The position numbers were made by a program, and so were the translations under genes. The notes beneath the pieces are model-generated. The model had not been told where the DNA came from and ran no database searches. It saw only the letters and a list, made by a program, of their open reading frames with translations. This document shows positions 1 through 9,971 of a stretch of 64,000 nt of DNA, in pieces; within the stretch, counting starts at the first letter, position 1; each line of letters opens with the position of its first letter. Source of the stretch: Adiantum capillus-veneris (taxonomy: Eukaryota > Streptophyta > Polypodiopsida > Polypodiales > Pteridaceae); contig CM043955.1 in the NCBI GenBank assembly GCA_014529385.2, positions 151,888,140 through 151,952,139 of the forward strand, read 5' to 3'.

Positions 1-533
1 AGTCTACCAAAAAACTCTCAAACCACTAGCTTAACACAAGCTGCAATTGCATCTTCAGCTCAGAATTTATGCACTCAACTTCAAGCATCTCCCGTGCTTC
101 CAAAAGTGCATCAAACTCGCACACAATGCGACAACAAAAAATCTGGAATTTCTGTATACAGTCAGTCTGAGCTGAATATCAGCAAAACGGTGAGGAATTT
201 GCAAAAAGTTTCTTCTGCAAAGTTGTAGACCACGTCAAAACGGATGGGCAACACGGACAAAATTCTCAGATCTGCATTCTACAAGGAGAAAAACGAATCT
301 GAAAACAGTGCTGCTGCGCACACAGTTTTAGGACAACACCTTCACTTACACACAATCTTCCACACTCCTTTCTGAGCTTCCACAAGAGCATACATCACTC
401 TCAACTGAGCTCACAAGCTCCCATTGCATTCTCACAAAGCTTCCAAGCTTTCTTAATCTCTCCACCGCTGAGAGCGAGCGAGCTATCTTTTCGAAGCTCT
501 CAAAGCCGTCGTGCTCTCCGCGGTCACCATAGA
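1..533. other. Unassigned sequence beside a PBS-like site
   Basis: I recognise no gene here. The reverse strand from about 150 down to 20 reads as a leucine- and glutamate-rich stretch (for example EFDALLEAREML) that might be a decayed coding remnant, but it is short and has no identifiable domain. Because a PBS-like site lies immediately to the right on the reverse strand, the stretch is most simply the internal 5' part of a reverse-strand LTR element. Confidence 0.3.
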
Positions 534-760
534 TCTGATACCAATTGAAGGGGATCGGGGAGCACCACAAACGGAGAGTGAGAGAGAGAGAAGGAGACAC
601 ACACACACAGATATGGGTGGGGAGACTCAAAGAGTGAGCAGCCCCCTATACACTTATGCTATGTATAAGGTATACAAGTCAGTGGGCGCCCAGACTCTAG
701 GCGGCCGGGCAAGGCACAGGCGCCTATACCCCAACAAAAGTATACTATAATACCAAGAAA
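534..760 (-). mobile_element. Possible PBS and LTR remnant
   Basis: The forward strand reads TCTGATACCA at 534-543, the complement of the TGGTATCAGA site with which many plant LTR elements bind initiator Met tRNA. A TG dinucleotide follows at 546, which would be the outer edge of a 5' LTR lying to the right. The next 200 bases include a short purine-rich GA/CA run and a GC-rich patch. I could not find the other end or a second copy, so the LTR assignment is tentative. Confidence 0.35.
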
Positions 761-1173
761 ATCATAAAACCCTAAAAATTTGAAGGACAAGGGTGCCCGA
801 GGTGGAACAAAGTCCCTATGAGCTCAATGATAAATTGTGTGTGTGTCAATAACATGGATAATAAACCATTCATTCGTATGCATATCCTCAAAGTGAAACA
901 ACACCAAGTATATGCATGGAAAGGTGAACTTTCTTCTTTTTCTCAATCCCTTTAAAGAAATACAAACTTTCATAATTTGTAAAAAAATATCAATACAGTC
1001 TTGAAAAAAGATAAAGCCAAATGTATTCTCAAAAATCAAATTTTTACCAAATAACAAAATCTCCCAAAAATTACCTTTTCTTGTCATGTACGCTTAAATT
1101 GGTAATTTGTTTTTATAGAGTATAAAGTCTTTTGACTGCACGTTGTCAAAATAAGACTTTTATTTTTAACAAT
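761..1173. other. AT-rich intergenic sequence, no gene
   Basis: Nothing recognisable beyond AT-rich sequence. The short open frames here are not coding in composition and resemble no known family. Confidence 0.5.
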
Positions 1174-1664
1174 GTTTCATTTTAGAGTAGATGTTTTTGT
1201 AAGGTTTTCTTTAAAGAGAACTAATGAGTGACACATGAAGATCCTCTCCTTCCTTGAAAATTTTAAACTTCATTATATATTGTATAGATTTCTAACAATG
1301 TTACCCTTCACTTATGCATTTTAGGTCTTGCCCTTCACTTTTGCATTTTAGAGTATACGTTTTGTAAGGTTTTCTTTAAAGAGAACCAATGAGTGACACA
1401 TGGAATTCTTCTCCTTCCTTGAAAATTTTAAGCTTCATTATATATTGTATGGATAGAAGTAAACCTACTTTAGTAAGCTTCAAGTCAAAATATCTAAAAT
1501 GGCATATGAAATTTTAAGCTTCATTATATATTGTATAGAAGTAGATCTACTTTAGTAAGCTTCAAGTCAAATTATCGAAACTGGCATATGAAGGTTCATG
1601 AGAGGACCTTTGGAATGCCAAAATTATAACAAGGTCAGTGAGAGGACCTTTGGAATGCCAAAAT
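1174..1664. repeat. Cluster of short direct repeats
   Basis: About 115 bases at 1,174-1,289 recur at 1,335-1,453, sharing GTAAGGTTTTCTTTAAAGAG and GAGTGACACATG. A second unit beginning TTTTAAGCTTCATTATATAT occurs at about 1,425 and 1,512 and overlaps the first. A third short unit, GAGAGGACCTTTGGAATGCC, occurs near 1,600 and 1,639. Staggered overlapping duplications point to serial slippage or unequal crossing-over. No coding potential is seen. Confidence 0.8.
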
Positions 1665-2170
1665 TTTCCTTTTTTCTCCCGCATCATTTTGATTATGAGA
1701 TTTTGTTTATAACTCCCAAGTGGCTTGAAAACTAGCTTAGAAAGTCACTACATTGCTTTGAAACTTTGTAACATCATTTATTAAAAAAAAAAAAACTATT
1801 TCATGACTTTTTGCCAAAATACCTTAACTTTTGACGTGAGTTTCAAGTTGGAACTTCTTTATTTTATTCCAAAAGAGCTTGTACTTTAACATGGAAAACA
1901 AATCCATTGTGTTTTTGGCCTCATAACCCCACCTATGTTAAAAGCAAGAAATAGAAGTTTTGTTTCTAGCTTCATAAAAAAATTTACCAAAATTTGGTAG
2001 GAAAACACGACAGTAATCTAAGGACGCTTGAGTGTTCGATTATAGAATTAGTGTTAAAGAAAGAGAAGCATTCACAAGAAAAGGTTGAAAAACCTCATAT
2101 ATGTAAAAAACTTAAAGGAGAACAGGATCCCAAGTTGATGATTCAAAAGCAATGAATCAATGAGAGAAGC

Positions 2171-2172
<2 letters not shown>
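1665..2172. other. AT-rich intergenic sequence, no gene
   Basis: I see no gene, RNA or element boundary. The stretch is AT-rich, with an A-run near 1,784, and leads into the GA microsatellite. Confidence 0.5.

Positions 2173-2252
<80 letters not shown>
2173..2252. repeat. (GA)n microsatellite
   Basis: An essentially pure GA dinucleotide run of about 80 bases. The apparent open frames through it are an artefact of the two-base period. A LINE-like 3' end abuts its right edge, which may be significant because the full LINE further right also ends in a GA run. Confidence 0.95.
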
Positions 2253-2255
<3 letters not shown>

Positions 2256-2480
2256 AATGAAATGTTATGTTATATTAACGTCTTCAAAAGGCCAGAATGA
2301 CCTATGAGACCAAACTGATACAAAAGTGGTGAATGTGTTACATTGTCTGGGTACCTTAGTACCAAAGTACTAAGTGTGAAAAGTGTGAAAGTGTGAAAAT
2401 AAATGTGAGAAACTAAATACAAAGTATTAAATAAACTTCTTAGGAGCATTCTGGGTGTCTGGCTAGAATGCTTCTAATCC
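2253..2480 (-). mobile_element. 5'-truncated LINE 3' end
   Basis: Bases 2,272-2,325 resemble the 3' end of the LINE at 57,711-62,248. Both read TGACCTATG-GACCAAA after a region like TTATTA-GTC-TC, about three-quarters identical over 50 bases by eye. On the reverse strand the fragment ends in a simple ATTTC-type tail and then runs into the GA tract. The right-hand limit is uncertain and no coding sequence remains, as expected for a strongly 5'-truncated copy. Confidence 0.5.
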
Positions 2481-2502
2481 TTTGTTGTAGTCTCCTCCGG
2501 TG

Positions 2503-2820
2503 AAGAGAGAGAGAGACTTTTGAACCAACCAACCTTGGCAATGAATTGATGATAATACAATGGGGTCTAGATTTGCTTATATACTCACTTGAGCAAATAA
2601 GTAAAATAAATACCTAAAGCCAAAATAAATATTGGGATCACATTGAGCTATTCACTTCAGATGCTATAAACTTTAAACCTTATCTGCAAATCATACCGGA
2701 CATATGTAGGAAGACCAAGTTGATATAGAAGCTACCATGGACACTCTAGTAGTGGCCTCTAGTGGATACATCTAAGATTTTCTACCTCCAACTTTTTAAC
2801 TTTAGAAGAAGGCCATCTTG
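2503..2820 (-). repeat. Diverged direct repeat R1, left copy
   Basis: This block matches 8,795-9,150 in the same orientation. Shared landmarks include ACCTTGGCAATGAAT, AAATAAGTAAAATAAATACC and GAAGCTACCATGGACAC. The two copies flank the chromovirus body, so they are probably parts of its LTRs. Divergence is considerable, by eye around one base in four, so the insertion would be old. Confidence 0.6.
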
Positions 2821-2894
2821 AGCACGAGCTGCCTAACAAGAATTGTATTGTAGACCATACTATGTCCAAGAATCCCCATGACATGTACTCTGAA

Positions 2895-3110
2895 CACATC
2901 ACGTCCAAGTTTTCCTAGATAACTAAATTTGAAATAGATCGTGCCCATAATCTAGCCAACAACAATGGATTGGTGCACTTATTTATAATGTTGTAGATAC
3001 ATCGCATTCGCTCCTCCTAGATGCATGTGCATTGAAATCAAAACCACGAGTTCAAATACCGATAATTTGAACTCCAATACGTGCGTCCAAATTACTACCT
3101 ATCGAAAGGA
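2895..3110 (-). repeat. Diverged direct repeat R2, left copy
   Basis: Matches 11,560-11,770 in the same orientation, with shared AACAACAATG and TAGATGCATGTGCATTGAA. On the right, R1 and R2 are separated by about 2.4 kb containing a gypsy 5' end; here they lie only 75 bases apart. The simplest reading is that R1 and R2 are one LTR and that the right copy was split by a later insertion. Confidence 0.6.
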
Positions 3111-3130
3111 GGGGGGGGGGGGGGGGGGGG
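3111..3130. repeat. Poly-G run
   Basis: Twenty consecutive G residues preceded by an A- and G-rich stretch. It could be real or a sequencing/assembly length artefact. It lies just past the end of repeat R2. Confidence 0.9.
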
Positions 3131-3947
3131 ACGCATTTGGCATCATCGGATTTGACTCTCACCACATTTGGGCTTACGACATCAATTTGGTATTTTGACA
3201 ATCAACCTCCTTGCATCCTACTGATCTTCGACATCCTCATGTCCTTGCCATTGACTATCTAACTTTGATCATCATTATACGGCATCGACATCACACTTGT
3301 AGATATTTTTCATATCGACATGCCTACGTTCTTTACATGCTCTCTAACGTTGACGAGAGAGTTCCAGGGTGTGTTTGAGGGCTACCACGATGTAGTCTTA
3401 TAGTAGGGTGTACTTTTGATCTCATAGAGTCTCTTAAGAGACTGTTTTTTTGAGCACATTTCCCAAAGGTGGAGTTTTTGGCATCGGCATCACAAGTGGT
3501 GTTAGCGTTGGAGCTCCAAACAAGGTCTCCATCCTAGTTAAGGCATAGGGTTTGGTGATGACTATACAACTAGAGGTTACTTGTCAAAGAGAGCTACACT
3601 TGCATACACAGGCATATTGTGCTCTCTATGCATGTTGAAACCGGTTTATATTTCCGTATGTGTTTGTTGGCACTCATGTACTTACCTACGTATTCTCATT
3701 GAGAGAGCATAGGTCTTTATTTTCTCTAGATTGTTAATCACTTTGGACATAGGGATTATAGCTTCGTTGAATATATGTACAATGTTTTCATAGGAAATTT
3801 TTGAAAGAACTTTGGGAACTGCTTAGGAGAATCCTCCTACCTACCGCCCATTATATAGACCTTGGATTCTAGGGTTCCCTGCCTAGCTTAGCTGTCGTGG
3901 CCCTTGGCCCAGGTCTGTGGCTCCCCAGGGTTGCCTTTGGCTTGACA
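3131..3947 (-). mobile_element. 3' LTR (inner part) of the chromovirus
   Basis: Read on the reverse strand, the sequence after the purine tract starts TGTCAAGCCAAAGG at 3,947, the TG expected at an LTR edge. It therefore appears to be the 3' LTR, extending left through R2 and R1 to an edge I could not fix. The equivalent part of the right-hand LTR is missing, because the right copy of R2 ends at the copia remnant. Confidence 0.5.
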
Positions 3948-3962
3948 TTACTCCCCTCTTGG
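3948..3962 (-). other. Polypurine tract of the chromovirus
   Basis: The reverse strand reads CCAAGAGGGGAGTAA directly before the TG of the LTR. This is the purine-rich primer for plus-strand DNA synthesis and sits where chromoviruses place it, just after the chromodomain codons. Confidence 0.7.
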
Positions 3963-4360
3963 AGAAGCGTTTTCATCCTCAAAAACAAAGTGGGAAACTT
4001 CTTCTTAAGAACACCAATGTTTTCCCAAGTGACACCTTCTTTAGGTCGATCTTTCAACTTGACTAAATATTGTCAACGTACATGATGATGCGTATGTAAA
4101 TCATGATAATCTAAGATTCATTCAGGCTCATGCGGTTGGATAGGAGGTTCAACAATATCATCTAGAATCTGTTGGTCAATGACATTGTCGTCGCCATGCA
4201 AGCATTTAAGTAAACAGCTTACATGAAATACCGGATGAATACGGGAGTGTATAGGTAACAAGAGTTTGTAGGCTTGATCCCTAGCTCTCTTGAGTATCTT
4301 GAAAGGCCCACAGTATCTTGGAGATAATTTAGGTGTTGACCCAGTCTCAAACTTTTTGAG
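3963..4360 (-). pseudogene. Integrase C-terminus and chromodomain remnant
   Basis: Following the integrase core, the reverse strand encodes the region usual at the integrase C-terminus ([19 protein letters not shown]) and then a chromodomain-like segment containing VKLKDRPKEGVTWEN. The pattern V-K-W-x-D-x-P-x-x-x-x-T-W-E is the hallmark of chromoviral chromodomains, which in the family bind modified histones to direct integration. Here the aromatic W of VKW is L and stops interrupt the frame near 4,070-4,100. Confidence 0.75.
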
Positions 4361-4364
4361 TACT

Positions 4365-5150
4365 CTAGCACACGCAAAAATACCTCTTCCCCTTTTGTGA
4401 AGGTAACTTGATGTTGATGTTTCTCATCAGCATACTTCTTATACCGATCCAGGGCTTGTCAAAAATTTTGACAAGTATTTTTAGCATTTCCATATGGTCT
4501 TGGAGAAAATCCTTCACTTGTTGGAGGATTTCAGTTGCCAATCCCACCATGAATGGTGACCTAGGTTGAAAATTGTACATAAGCATGATAGGATTAAATC
4601 CAGGGGTAATATGCTTAGCATTATTGTAAGAAAACTTGAGAATAGGAAAATAATCTTCCCAATCTGATTGCTTCTTGCTAATGTATGCTCGTAGCATATC
4701 CTCTAGCACTTGATTGACTCTTTTAATCTAACCATCTGTTTCTAAGTGATCTGCAGTGCTTATGTTGAGTTGTGTATCCAATCATTTAAACATAGCCCTC
4801 CAAAAGTGGCTATTAAACTTGGGATCACAATCGCTCACAATGTTACTTGGCAATCCATACAACCTATACATATTGTCCACAAATAACTTAGCTAACTCTG
4901 GAGTCTTAATTGTTGAGTTGGTTGGAATAAACTTGCATAATTTAGTCAACCGGTCTATGACCACCCATACCGAGTCATGACCTCGTACAGTGGTTGGTAA
5001 ACCCACAATGAAATCCATAGAGATGCTTTCCCAATTACCATTGGAAATATCTAATGGATGCAAGAGAGCTCTTGCCTTCAAGCGCTCTACTTTATTAACT
5101 TGACATTTGTGACAATGCAAGACACAGTCTTGTATATAGCTGTGTAAACC
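4365..5150 (-). pseudogene. Integrase core remnant (chromovirus)
   Basis: Contains the CxxC of the zinc module (CHKC), the first catalytic Asp in SMDFIVGLP and the second in SDCDPKF. In the conserved D-G-Q-T-E-R-V-N segment the copy reads D-G-stop-I-K-R-V-N, so the catalytic Glu has become Lys next to a nonsense codon. Downstream SYNNAKHITPGFNP matches the usual end of the core. The integrase inserted the DNA copy into chromosomes; this one cannot. Confidence 0.85.
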
Positions 5151-5223
5151 TGGCTAGTAAAACTGTAGTGCACGGAATGTCCTCATTGGTACACAAATTC
5201 TCCCCTTGTGGAGTAGGTACCCA

Positions 5224-5769
5224 TTATTGATGGAAAAACTCTTGCATCTGCAGTTCATCACTTGATAGAGGAGAAATGAGTGTGGAGATTAAATACACAC
5301 TACCAACATAGGAGTGAGAAGGATCCCTCATTTTCACATGGATCCACACCTTGGAGTATGCATTGTCATGCTCATATTTGCCCTTAAGAGATTCCAAAAA
5401 CCCACTTCTAATTTTTGTGAAAAGAAGAGAGTTGATCTCAAGCATACGACTAAGAGCGTCAATTACTACCACATTGTATCATCCTTTACAATACCAAAGC
5501 TTTGTATCACACTCCTGAAGGATCTCAAACCACCTGGCCGTTTGACCCTTCAAATCAGTTTGCTGTGTAAACCATTTTATGCTTTCATGGTTGAACAAAA
5601 TCTCAAATTGAGCTCCATACAAATAATTCCGCCATGTCTTCAAAGAAGATACTAATGCATAGAGTTCTTTTTCATGAATTCTGTTGTTCTGAATCAAGCT
5701 TCTTGCTTTCAAAAGAAATTGGCCTTCCCTCCTGCAAAAGGATTTCTCCAATAACACAATTACTGGCAT
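5224..5769 (-). pseudogene. RNase H remnant (chromovirus)
   Basis: The reverse frame at 5,769-5,479 reads through HEKELYALVSSLKTWRNYL, then HESIKWFTQQ and ARWFEILQ, all standard landmarks of the Ty3 RNase H that removes the RNA template. DALSRM at about 5,455 marks its end. The early part and the boundary with RT are frameshifted. Confidence 0.8.
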
Positions 5770-5826
5770 CCATTTCTAAAATGAATGGTTTCAATGTGTC
5801 CACAATAGCTAGAATAGAAGCTATAG

Positions 5827-6702
5827 CTAATGCATTCTTGAGAGCATCAAACTTTGATGATGAGTGGCACCCCAGTCAAAGATTTTCCCCTTGGCTTTCA
5901 GTTGGTCTGCCATTAGCACATCAATATGAGCATAGTTCTTAACGAACCTTTGATAAAAACCAACAAATCCCAAGAAAATTTGTAACTCTTCTATATTTCT
6001 AGGAGAAGGCCACCTCCGAATGGCATCCACTTTGGATTGATCCATGTGCAACCCATCAGCTAAGATGACATGCCCTAGGTAGTGAATTTCCTCCTTGAGA
6101 AAATCACACTTTGACTCTTTGGCATATAAGTTATTTGCCCTTAGAAATTCAAACACTTTCTTTAGATCTTACAAGTGCTCTTCTTTAGAGACACTATACA
6201 TGATAATGTCATTGAGATAGACGATGACAAACTTGCCCAAATACGATCTCAGGCCACTATCCATGAGCGTCATGAAAGTTGTGGGTGCATTGGTTAACCC
6301 AAAGGGCATAATCAAAAACTTGTAATGTCCAACCCTTGTTCGGAATGTAGTTTTGGGTATATTAGCAAGTCAAATGCGTACTTGGTGATATCTTGACCGA
6401 AATGTGATCCTAGTAAAAATACGAGCCTGGGTGAGCTTGTTAAACAACTCATCCACTTGTGGTAATGGGTACTTGTTCTTAACAGTTACTGCATTCAAAC
6501 CATGGTAGTCTACGCACATCCATATGTTACCGTTCTTTTTCTTCACCACCAATAGGATGGGAGAAGCCCATGGTGAAGAACTAAGTTGAAGAAACCCTCT
6601 ATTGAGGTAGTCAGCAAGCTGACGTTCCACCTCAACAACCTCAAAATGGTGCATTATGTAGGGTGGTTTACTACCTGCAACTATGTCTATGCCATGTTGC
6701 AC
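5827..6702 (-). pseudogene. Reverse transcriptase remnant (chromovirus)
   Basis: Recognisable RT blocks in order are ASPILLVVKKKNG with VDYHGLNAVTVKNKYPLPQ, then MPFGLTNAPTTF, the catalytic box, and GHVILADGLHMDQSKV with the LGFVGFYQRF connection. The catalytic YxDD box reads YLND at 6,208-6,219, so one of the two metal-binding Asp residues is Asn. Stops occur at about 6,363 and 6,170. Confidence 0.9.
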
Positions 6703-7248
6703 AAATCATGTCAGTGATAACCTTGGGGATAAATCATCGGGGAATACATCTTGATATTTCATCAACAAATTTTTAATTGATTAACAACATTTCTTGTCTA
6801 GGAGAGAGAGTAGTATCCATTGCAGGGAGAGAAGAGAGAGAATCATGCGGCATTGAGGAGTGAAACAGAATCAACATTCAAAAGAAAATGACACAAAGAG
6901 TAACACAAGAAAACCTTCTATTTCATTATCAAAAGTGAGCTTCATAAGCTTTGTTGTACATATGAGTGGTGAGGAAGACACATCCTTCTATCCTAACAAC
7001 AACATATGTGTGTCATGGGATTCAAACATCAGATTGTTGTGCTTGTAGCTACGTTTAAGAGATGGTCCTAGGCTATGCAACCACTCTCAACCAAGTACCA
7101 CATCCACCCACTCCATATTCATGACCTAGAAATTCAAGGACGTGTTATACCCTTGAATTTCCAACGGTACATCTCTCGCTTGAGTGTCCCACACCTCGGT
7201 GTCATGGATGTTCATCATGGCTACCTTGTAACGGTGAGAACTTGGAGT
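6703..7248 (-). pseudogene. Protease-RT linker remnant (chromovirus)
   Basis: Lies between the protease and the first RT block and in an intact element would encode the rest of the protease and the linker. Only broken frames remain, so I assign no separate function. Confidence 0.5.
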
Positions 7249-7728
7249 CTAGGGAAGCTTGAGCCGTTTCACTAACCGGTAGTTAGTGAAATTGTGCAAG
7301 GCACCGTCATCTACCAAGATACACACCCTGTGTCCTTGAATAGATTCATACATACACACTAGCTCATGTGGACCGAAGGTTTGCTGCCACATGAAAGTCA
7401 TTATACAGCATTCATGCACCACCTCGATGTGTGTTACCACCACATCGGAGAAATCGGAGGAAGACTCAAGAGGCAATAACTGCATCATGTGCACTGCCCT
7501 CTCTTTGCCTTGGGCAACAGATTTTCCCTTGGGACAATCCTTTTTGGCATGACTGCTTCCTAAACATTGAAAACATAAGTTTTCTTTTTCTACCTTCTCA
7601 AACTCTTCTGTAGAGAGAGACCCTCTATACCCCTTGGGTTTCTTGGAAGCCTCTGAATTTGCTACTATAAACTTTTTTATATTGTGCCCATGTTGTGTAC
7701 ATGTATTACCATGTGTAGTGTCCGGCAC
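7249..7728 (-). pseudogene. Gag zinc knuckle and protease start (chromovirus)
   Basis: An open stretch of about 159 codons. It contains a CCHC knuckle, CFQCLGSSHAKKDC (CX2CX4HX4C), which binds element RNA, followed about 75 residues later by the protease active site. The site reads VDDGALHNF, where the family has D-S/T-G-A, so the residue after the catalytic Asp is changed. The upstream lysine- and serine-rich linker is normal for this type of gag. Confidence 0.85.
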
Positions 7729-7809
7729 GTGAGTACTGTGTTGCGTCTTATCATCATGATCATCGTGGATGTGAGCTTTTACTATGGACTCCTAAAGAAT
7801 CTTGGGATC

Positions 7810-8627
7810 CTAATTATTGACATGCTTCTTAAGCTCTGGTGTCAGACCGTGGATAAATCCAAGCACATGCTGAAAGGTATCTAACCCCTCTAGCTTGAAA
7901 ATGACATCCCGATAGTGCAAGATATATTCCAATGGTATTTTATGTTGTCGCATGGAACACTTATTCCAAGCCGACCAATTTCTAACGGCTTCATTTGTGG
8001 GCAACAGGATCAAAGGCTACCTAAGTCTGTGGTATGATGCCCTTCTCCTTGAAAGACATCCACCATTCATAGGCCTTGCCTTGTAATGTCGGACTTGTCT
8101 GCAGTGCCCTAACTGCATCCATCGGAGTACGTCGCAGATCGCGAATCCCATCCCATTTATTGAGAAAGATATTCACCACATCTTTATTGTGATATCTTTC
8201 CTCTCCCTTCAAAGTCACAGGCTTTGTATTTTTCAACAAATCGTCCACCTCGTTTTAGGTGAGAGAGTGCAAAGAATTCGGAGGAGCACCTTGTCCCTGA
8301 TTGGAGCCTTGCTCTTGCATATGTGTATTAGCATAGCCCTTGGCTTGCTATTGCATATATTGCACTACTAAGTTGGATAATTTGGTAACATTATCATTCA
8401 AAGATGCAAAATTTTTCTCCATCACAGACGTGTATTTGAACTGCTCAAAATTCTTGAATATCAAGCAATTCATAACTATCATCCCCTCTCATAGCCCCGC
8501 GGGTACCCTCCGTAAGAGTATCTAACCGCGGGCCATCATTGGGAGGGTTGGGTACATGATGCTCAAAATCAAATGTGTGAGTCATTTTGATGCATAAATC
8601 CATGGAGACTATGTGCTGTGCTAGCAA
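7810..8627 (-). pseudogene. Gag (capsid region) remnant (chromovirus)
   Basis: Fragments in two frames carry the Ty3-type capsid pattern: VNIFLNKWDGIRDLR, then LQGKAYEWWMSFKEKG, then WSAWNKCSMRQHKIPLEYILHYRDVIFKLEGL and FIHGLTPELKKHV. Gag packages the element RNA. Stops at about 8,021 and 8,256 break the frame. The probable N-terminus lies near 8,627, but its start codon cannot be chosen with confidence. Confidence 0.75.
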
Positions 8628-8716
8628 GAAAAGAAATAATACCTTGTCTCAAGACGCCCAATGAAAGTTGTGTCAAAGTCGATAATGCGGAAGTGTAGAG
8701 ACGAAGAGGAGTGAGC

Positions 8717-8718
<2 letters not shown>

Positions 8719-8799
<81 letters not shown>
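8719..8799. repeat. (GA)n microsatellite
   Basis: An uninterrupted GA run of about 80 bases at the left edge of repeat R1 (right copy), inside or next to the presumed chromovirus 5' LTR. Confidence 0.95.
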
Positions 8800-8801
<2 letters not shown>

Positions 8802-9150
8802 TCATGAACCAATCAACCTTGGCAATGAATACCTGAATGTGTATACAATGGAGGCAAGGGGTTGCTTATACAGCACCCTCAATAAATTGCCCTACCCAAG
8901 ACTTTGACAAATAAGTAAAATAAATACCTAAAAACCAAAATAACTAATGGAATCACATTGGGTAGTTCACTTGAGACGCCAAAACTTTAACACCCTCTTT
9001 GTAGCTCATAGTGGACATCAATAATGAGATGAAGTCGATGAAGAAGCTACCATGGACACCCCAATAGAACCCCTTGGACTACTGGATACACCTCGGTGTT
9101 GCTCTCCTCAACTTTGTACCTGGGAGCGTTTTGCCCACCATCTTTGTGGA
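8795..9150 (-). repeat. Diverged direct repeat R1, right copy
   Basis: Counterpart of 2,503-2,820, beginning at CTCATGAACCAATCAACC and carrying the same landmark words. Similarity fades past about 9,150, where sequence of a different gypsy element begins. Confidence 0.6.
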
Positions 9151-9229
9151 GCCATCTCCGCCAAGGTGGTAGGAGACTCACTTATTTCTCATTCCTTTGG
9201 TGGGGGCTCTTGAATTCGCCTTTGTAAAG

Positions 9230-9545
9230 GAGATGCAACATCAAGAAGAAATTTTTTTAGCCCTTTGTATGGATCCTCTTCTTCTTCCCAAATCGGAGAG
9301 AGGCCTCATTTGGAAGTATCACAAGGAGGCTTCCTAGGTACTCTCTCTTCATGGTGAGGAGCTTGGAGAATCCCATGAGCACGTAGATGCCGTTGCACTT
9401 CACTTTGGAGGGATGGATTGCCCATGGCATGTTGAAGCCTAGAACCAAGGTAGTCAACAAGCATAGGGGCATCATTAGTAGCCTGATCATTAGCAAAATC
9501 AAATCTATCAACATTAATTTCACTCTCTTTACTATTGTCAACCAT
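9230..9545 (-). pseudogene. Gag N-terminus of a second gypsy element
   Basis: A reverse-strand frame starting with Met at 9,545 runs about 79 codons to a stop at 9,306 and continues in frame for about 25 more. It has the short acidic N-terminus common in gypsy gags (for example DAPMLVDYLGSRL) and lies 414 bases from a perfect initiator-Met PBS, the right place for a gag start. The body of the element is missing to the left, where repeat R1 begins. Confidence 0.55.
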
Positions 9546-9958
9546 TCTAACAACTTATAGGTCTAAACTTTTTTAGGTGTACTTTGGCACTTCAAGCCCT
9601 GGTTGCTACTCCTCTTTACCCCTTTAGAAAAGCACTCAAGCTACTGTACTCGTGGCTCGAAGAGAGGGTCGTTCAACACCAAAATAGCACCGGCTCCTGT
9701 CAAGCTTCTAATAGCTCAATAGTGGTTAAGCCATAGGCAATCCCCGGAGGACTCCACTATTAAGACCATAGCTCTCGATGGTGATGCCCCATTATCTGCA
9801 TGAAGGCAAGCGCACTGTAAGGCTGAAAACTCCCTATTCTACTTACTGGGACACCTCTATAGATTTATAGCCCAAGAGCGTTCAAGCAATTAATAATAAA
9901 AACCATTTATAGCTAGCTTGAGGAACTCCCTTATTGAGCAAGAAAAGAGAAACCTTGT
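9546..9958 (-). other. 5' leader of the second gypsy element
   Basis: Untranslated stretch between the PBS and the gag start. No open frame or structural motif stands out. Confidence 0.5.
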
Positions 9959-9970
9959 GCTCTGATACCA
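9959..9970 (-). other. Primer binding site (initiator Met tRNA type)
   Basis: Forward GCTCTGATACCA is the exact complement of TGGTATCAGAGC, the plant initiator-Met tRNA primer site. It is followed after one base by TGTAACAG, the start of an LTR. It fixes a reverse-strand element with its 5' LTR on the right. Confidence 0.85.
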
Positions 9971-9971
9971 A

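Larger units (their letters stand above)
3948..8670 (-). mobile_element. Decayed chromovirus (Ty3/gypsy with chromodomain)
   Basis: Reverse-strand fragments occur in the order gag, zinc knuckle, protease, RT, RNase H, integrase, chromodomain, then PPT. This is the canonical order of a Ty3/gypsy chromovirus. Every domain carries stops, frameshifts or catalytic substitutions, so it is a dead copy. R1 repeats on either side probably belong to its LTRs. The PBS was not identified with confidence between gag and the GA-rich right flank. Confidence 0.85.

Noticed and set aside
346-750. Overlapping open frames near the left edge as host genes
   Set aside because: They run through a primer binding site and a simple GA/CA repeat, and look like non-coding element sequence.
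3111-3130. G-run as a functional G-quadruplex site
   Set aside because: A homopolymer of this length is prone to sequencing and assembly error, and there is no context to support a role.
8569-8812. Open frames made of Ser-Leu or Arg-Glu repeats over GA runs (also at 13,682-14,049, 38,595-38,921 and 62,130-62,513)
   Set aside because: A dinucleotide repeat leaves several frames free of stops. The proteins are pure translation artefacts of the microsatellites.
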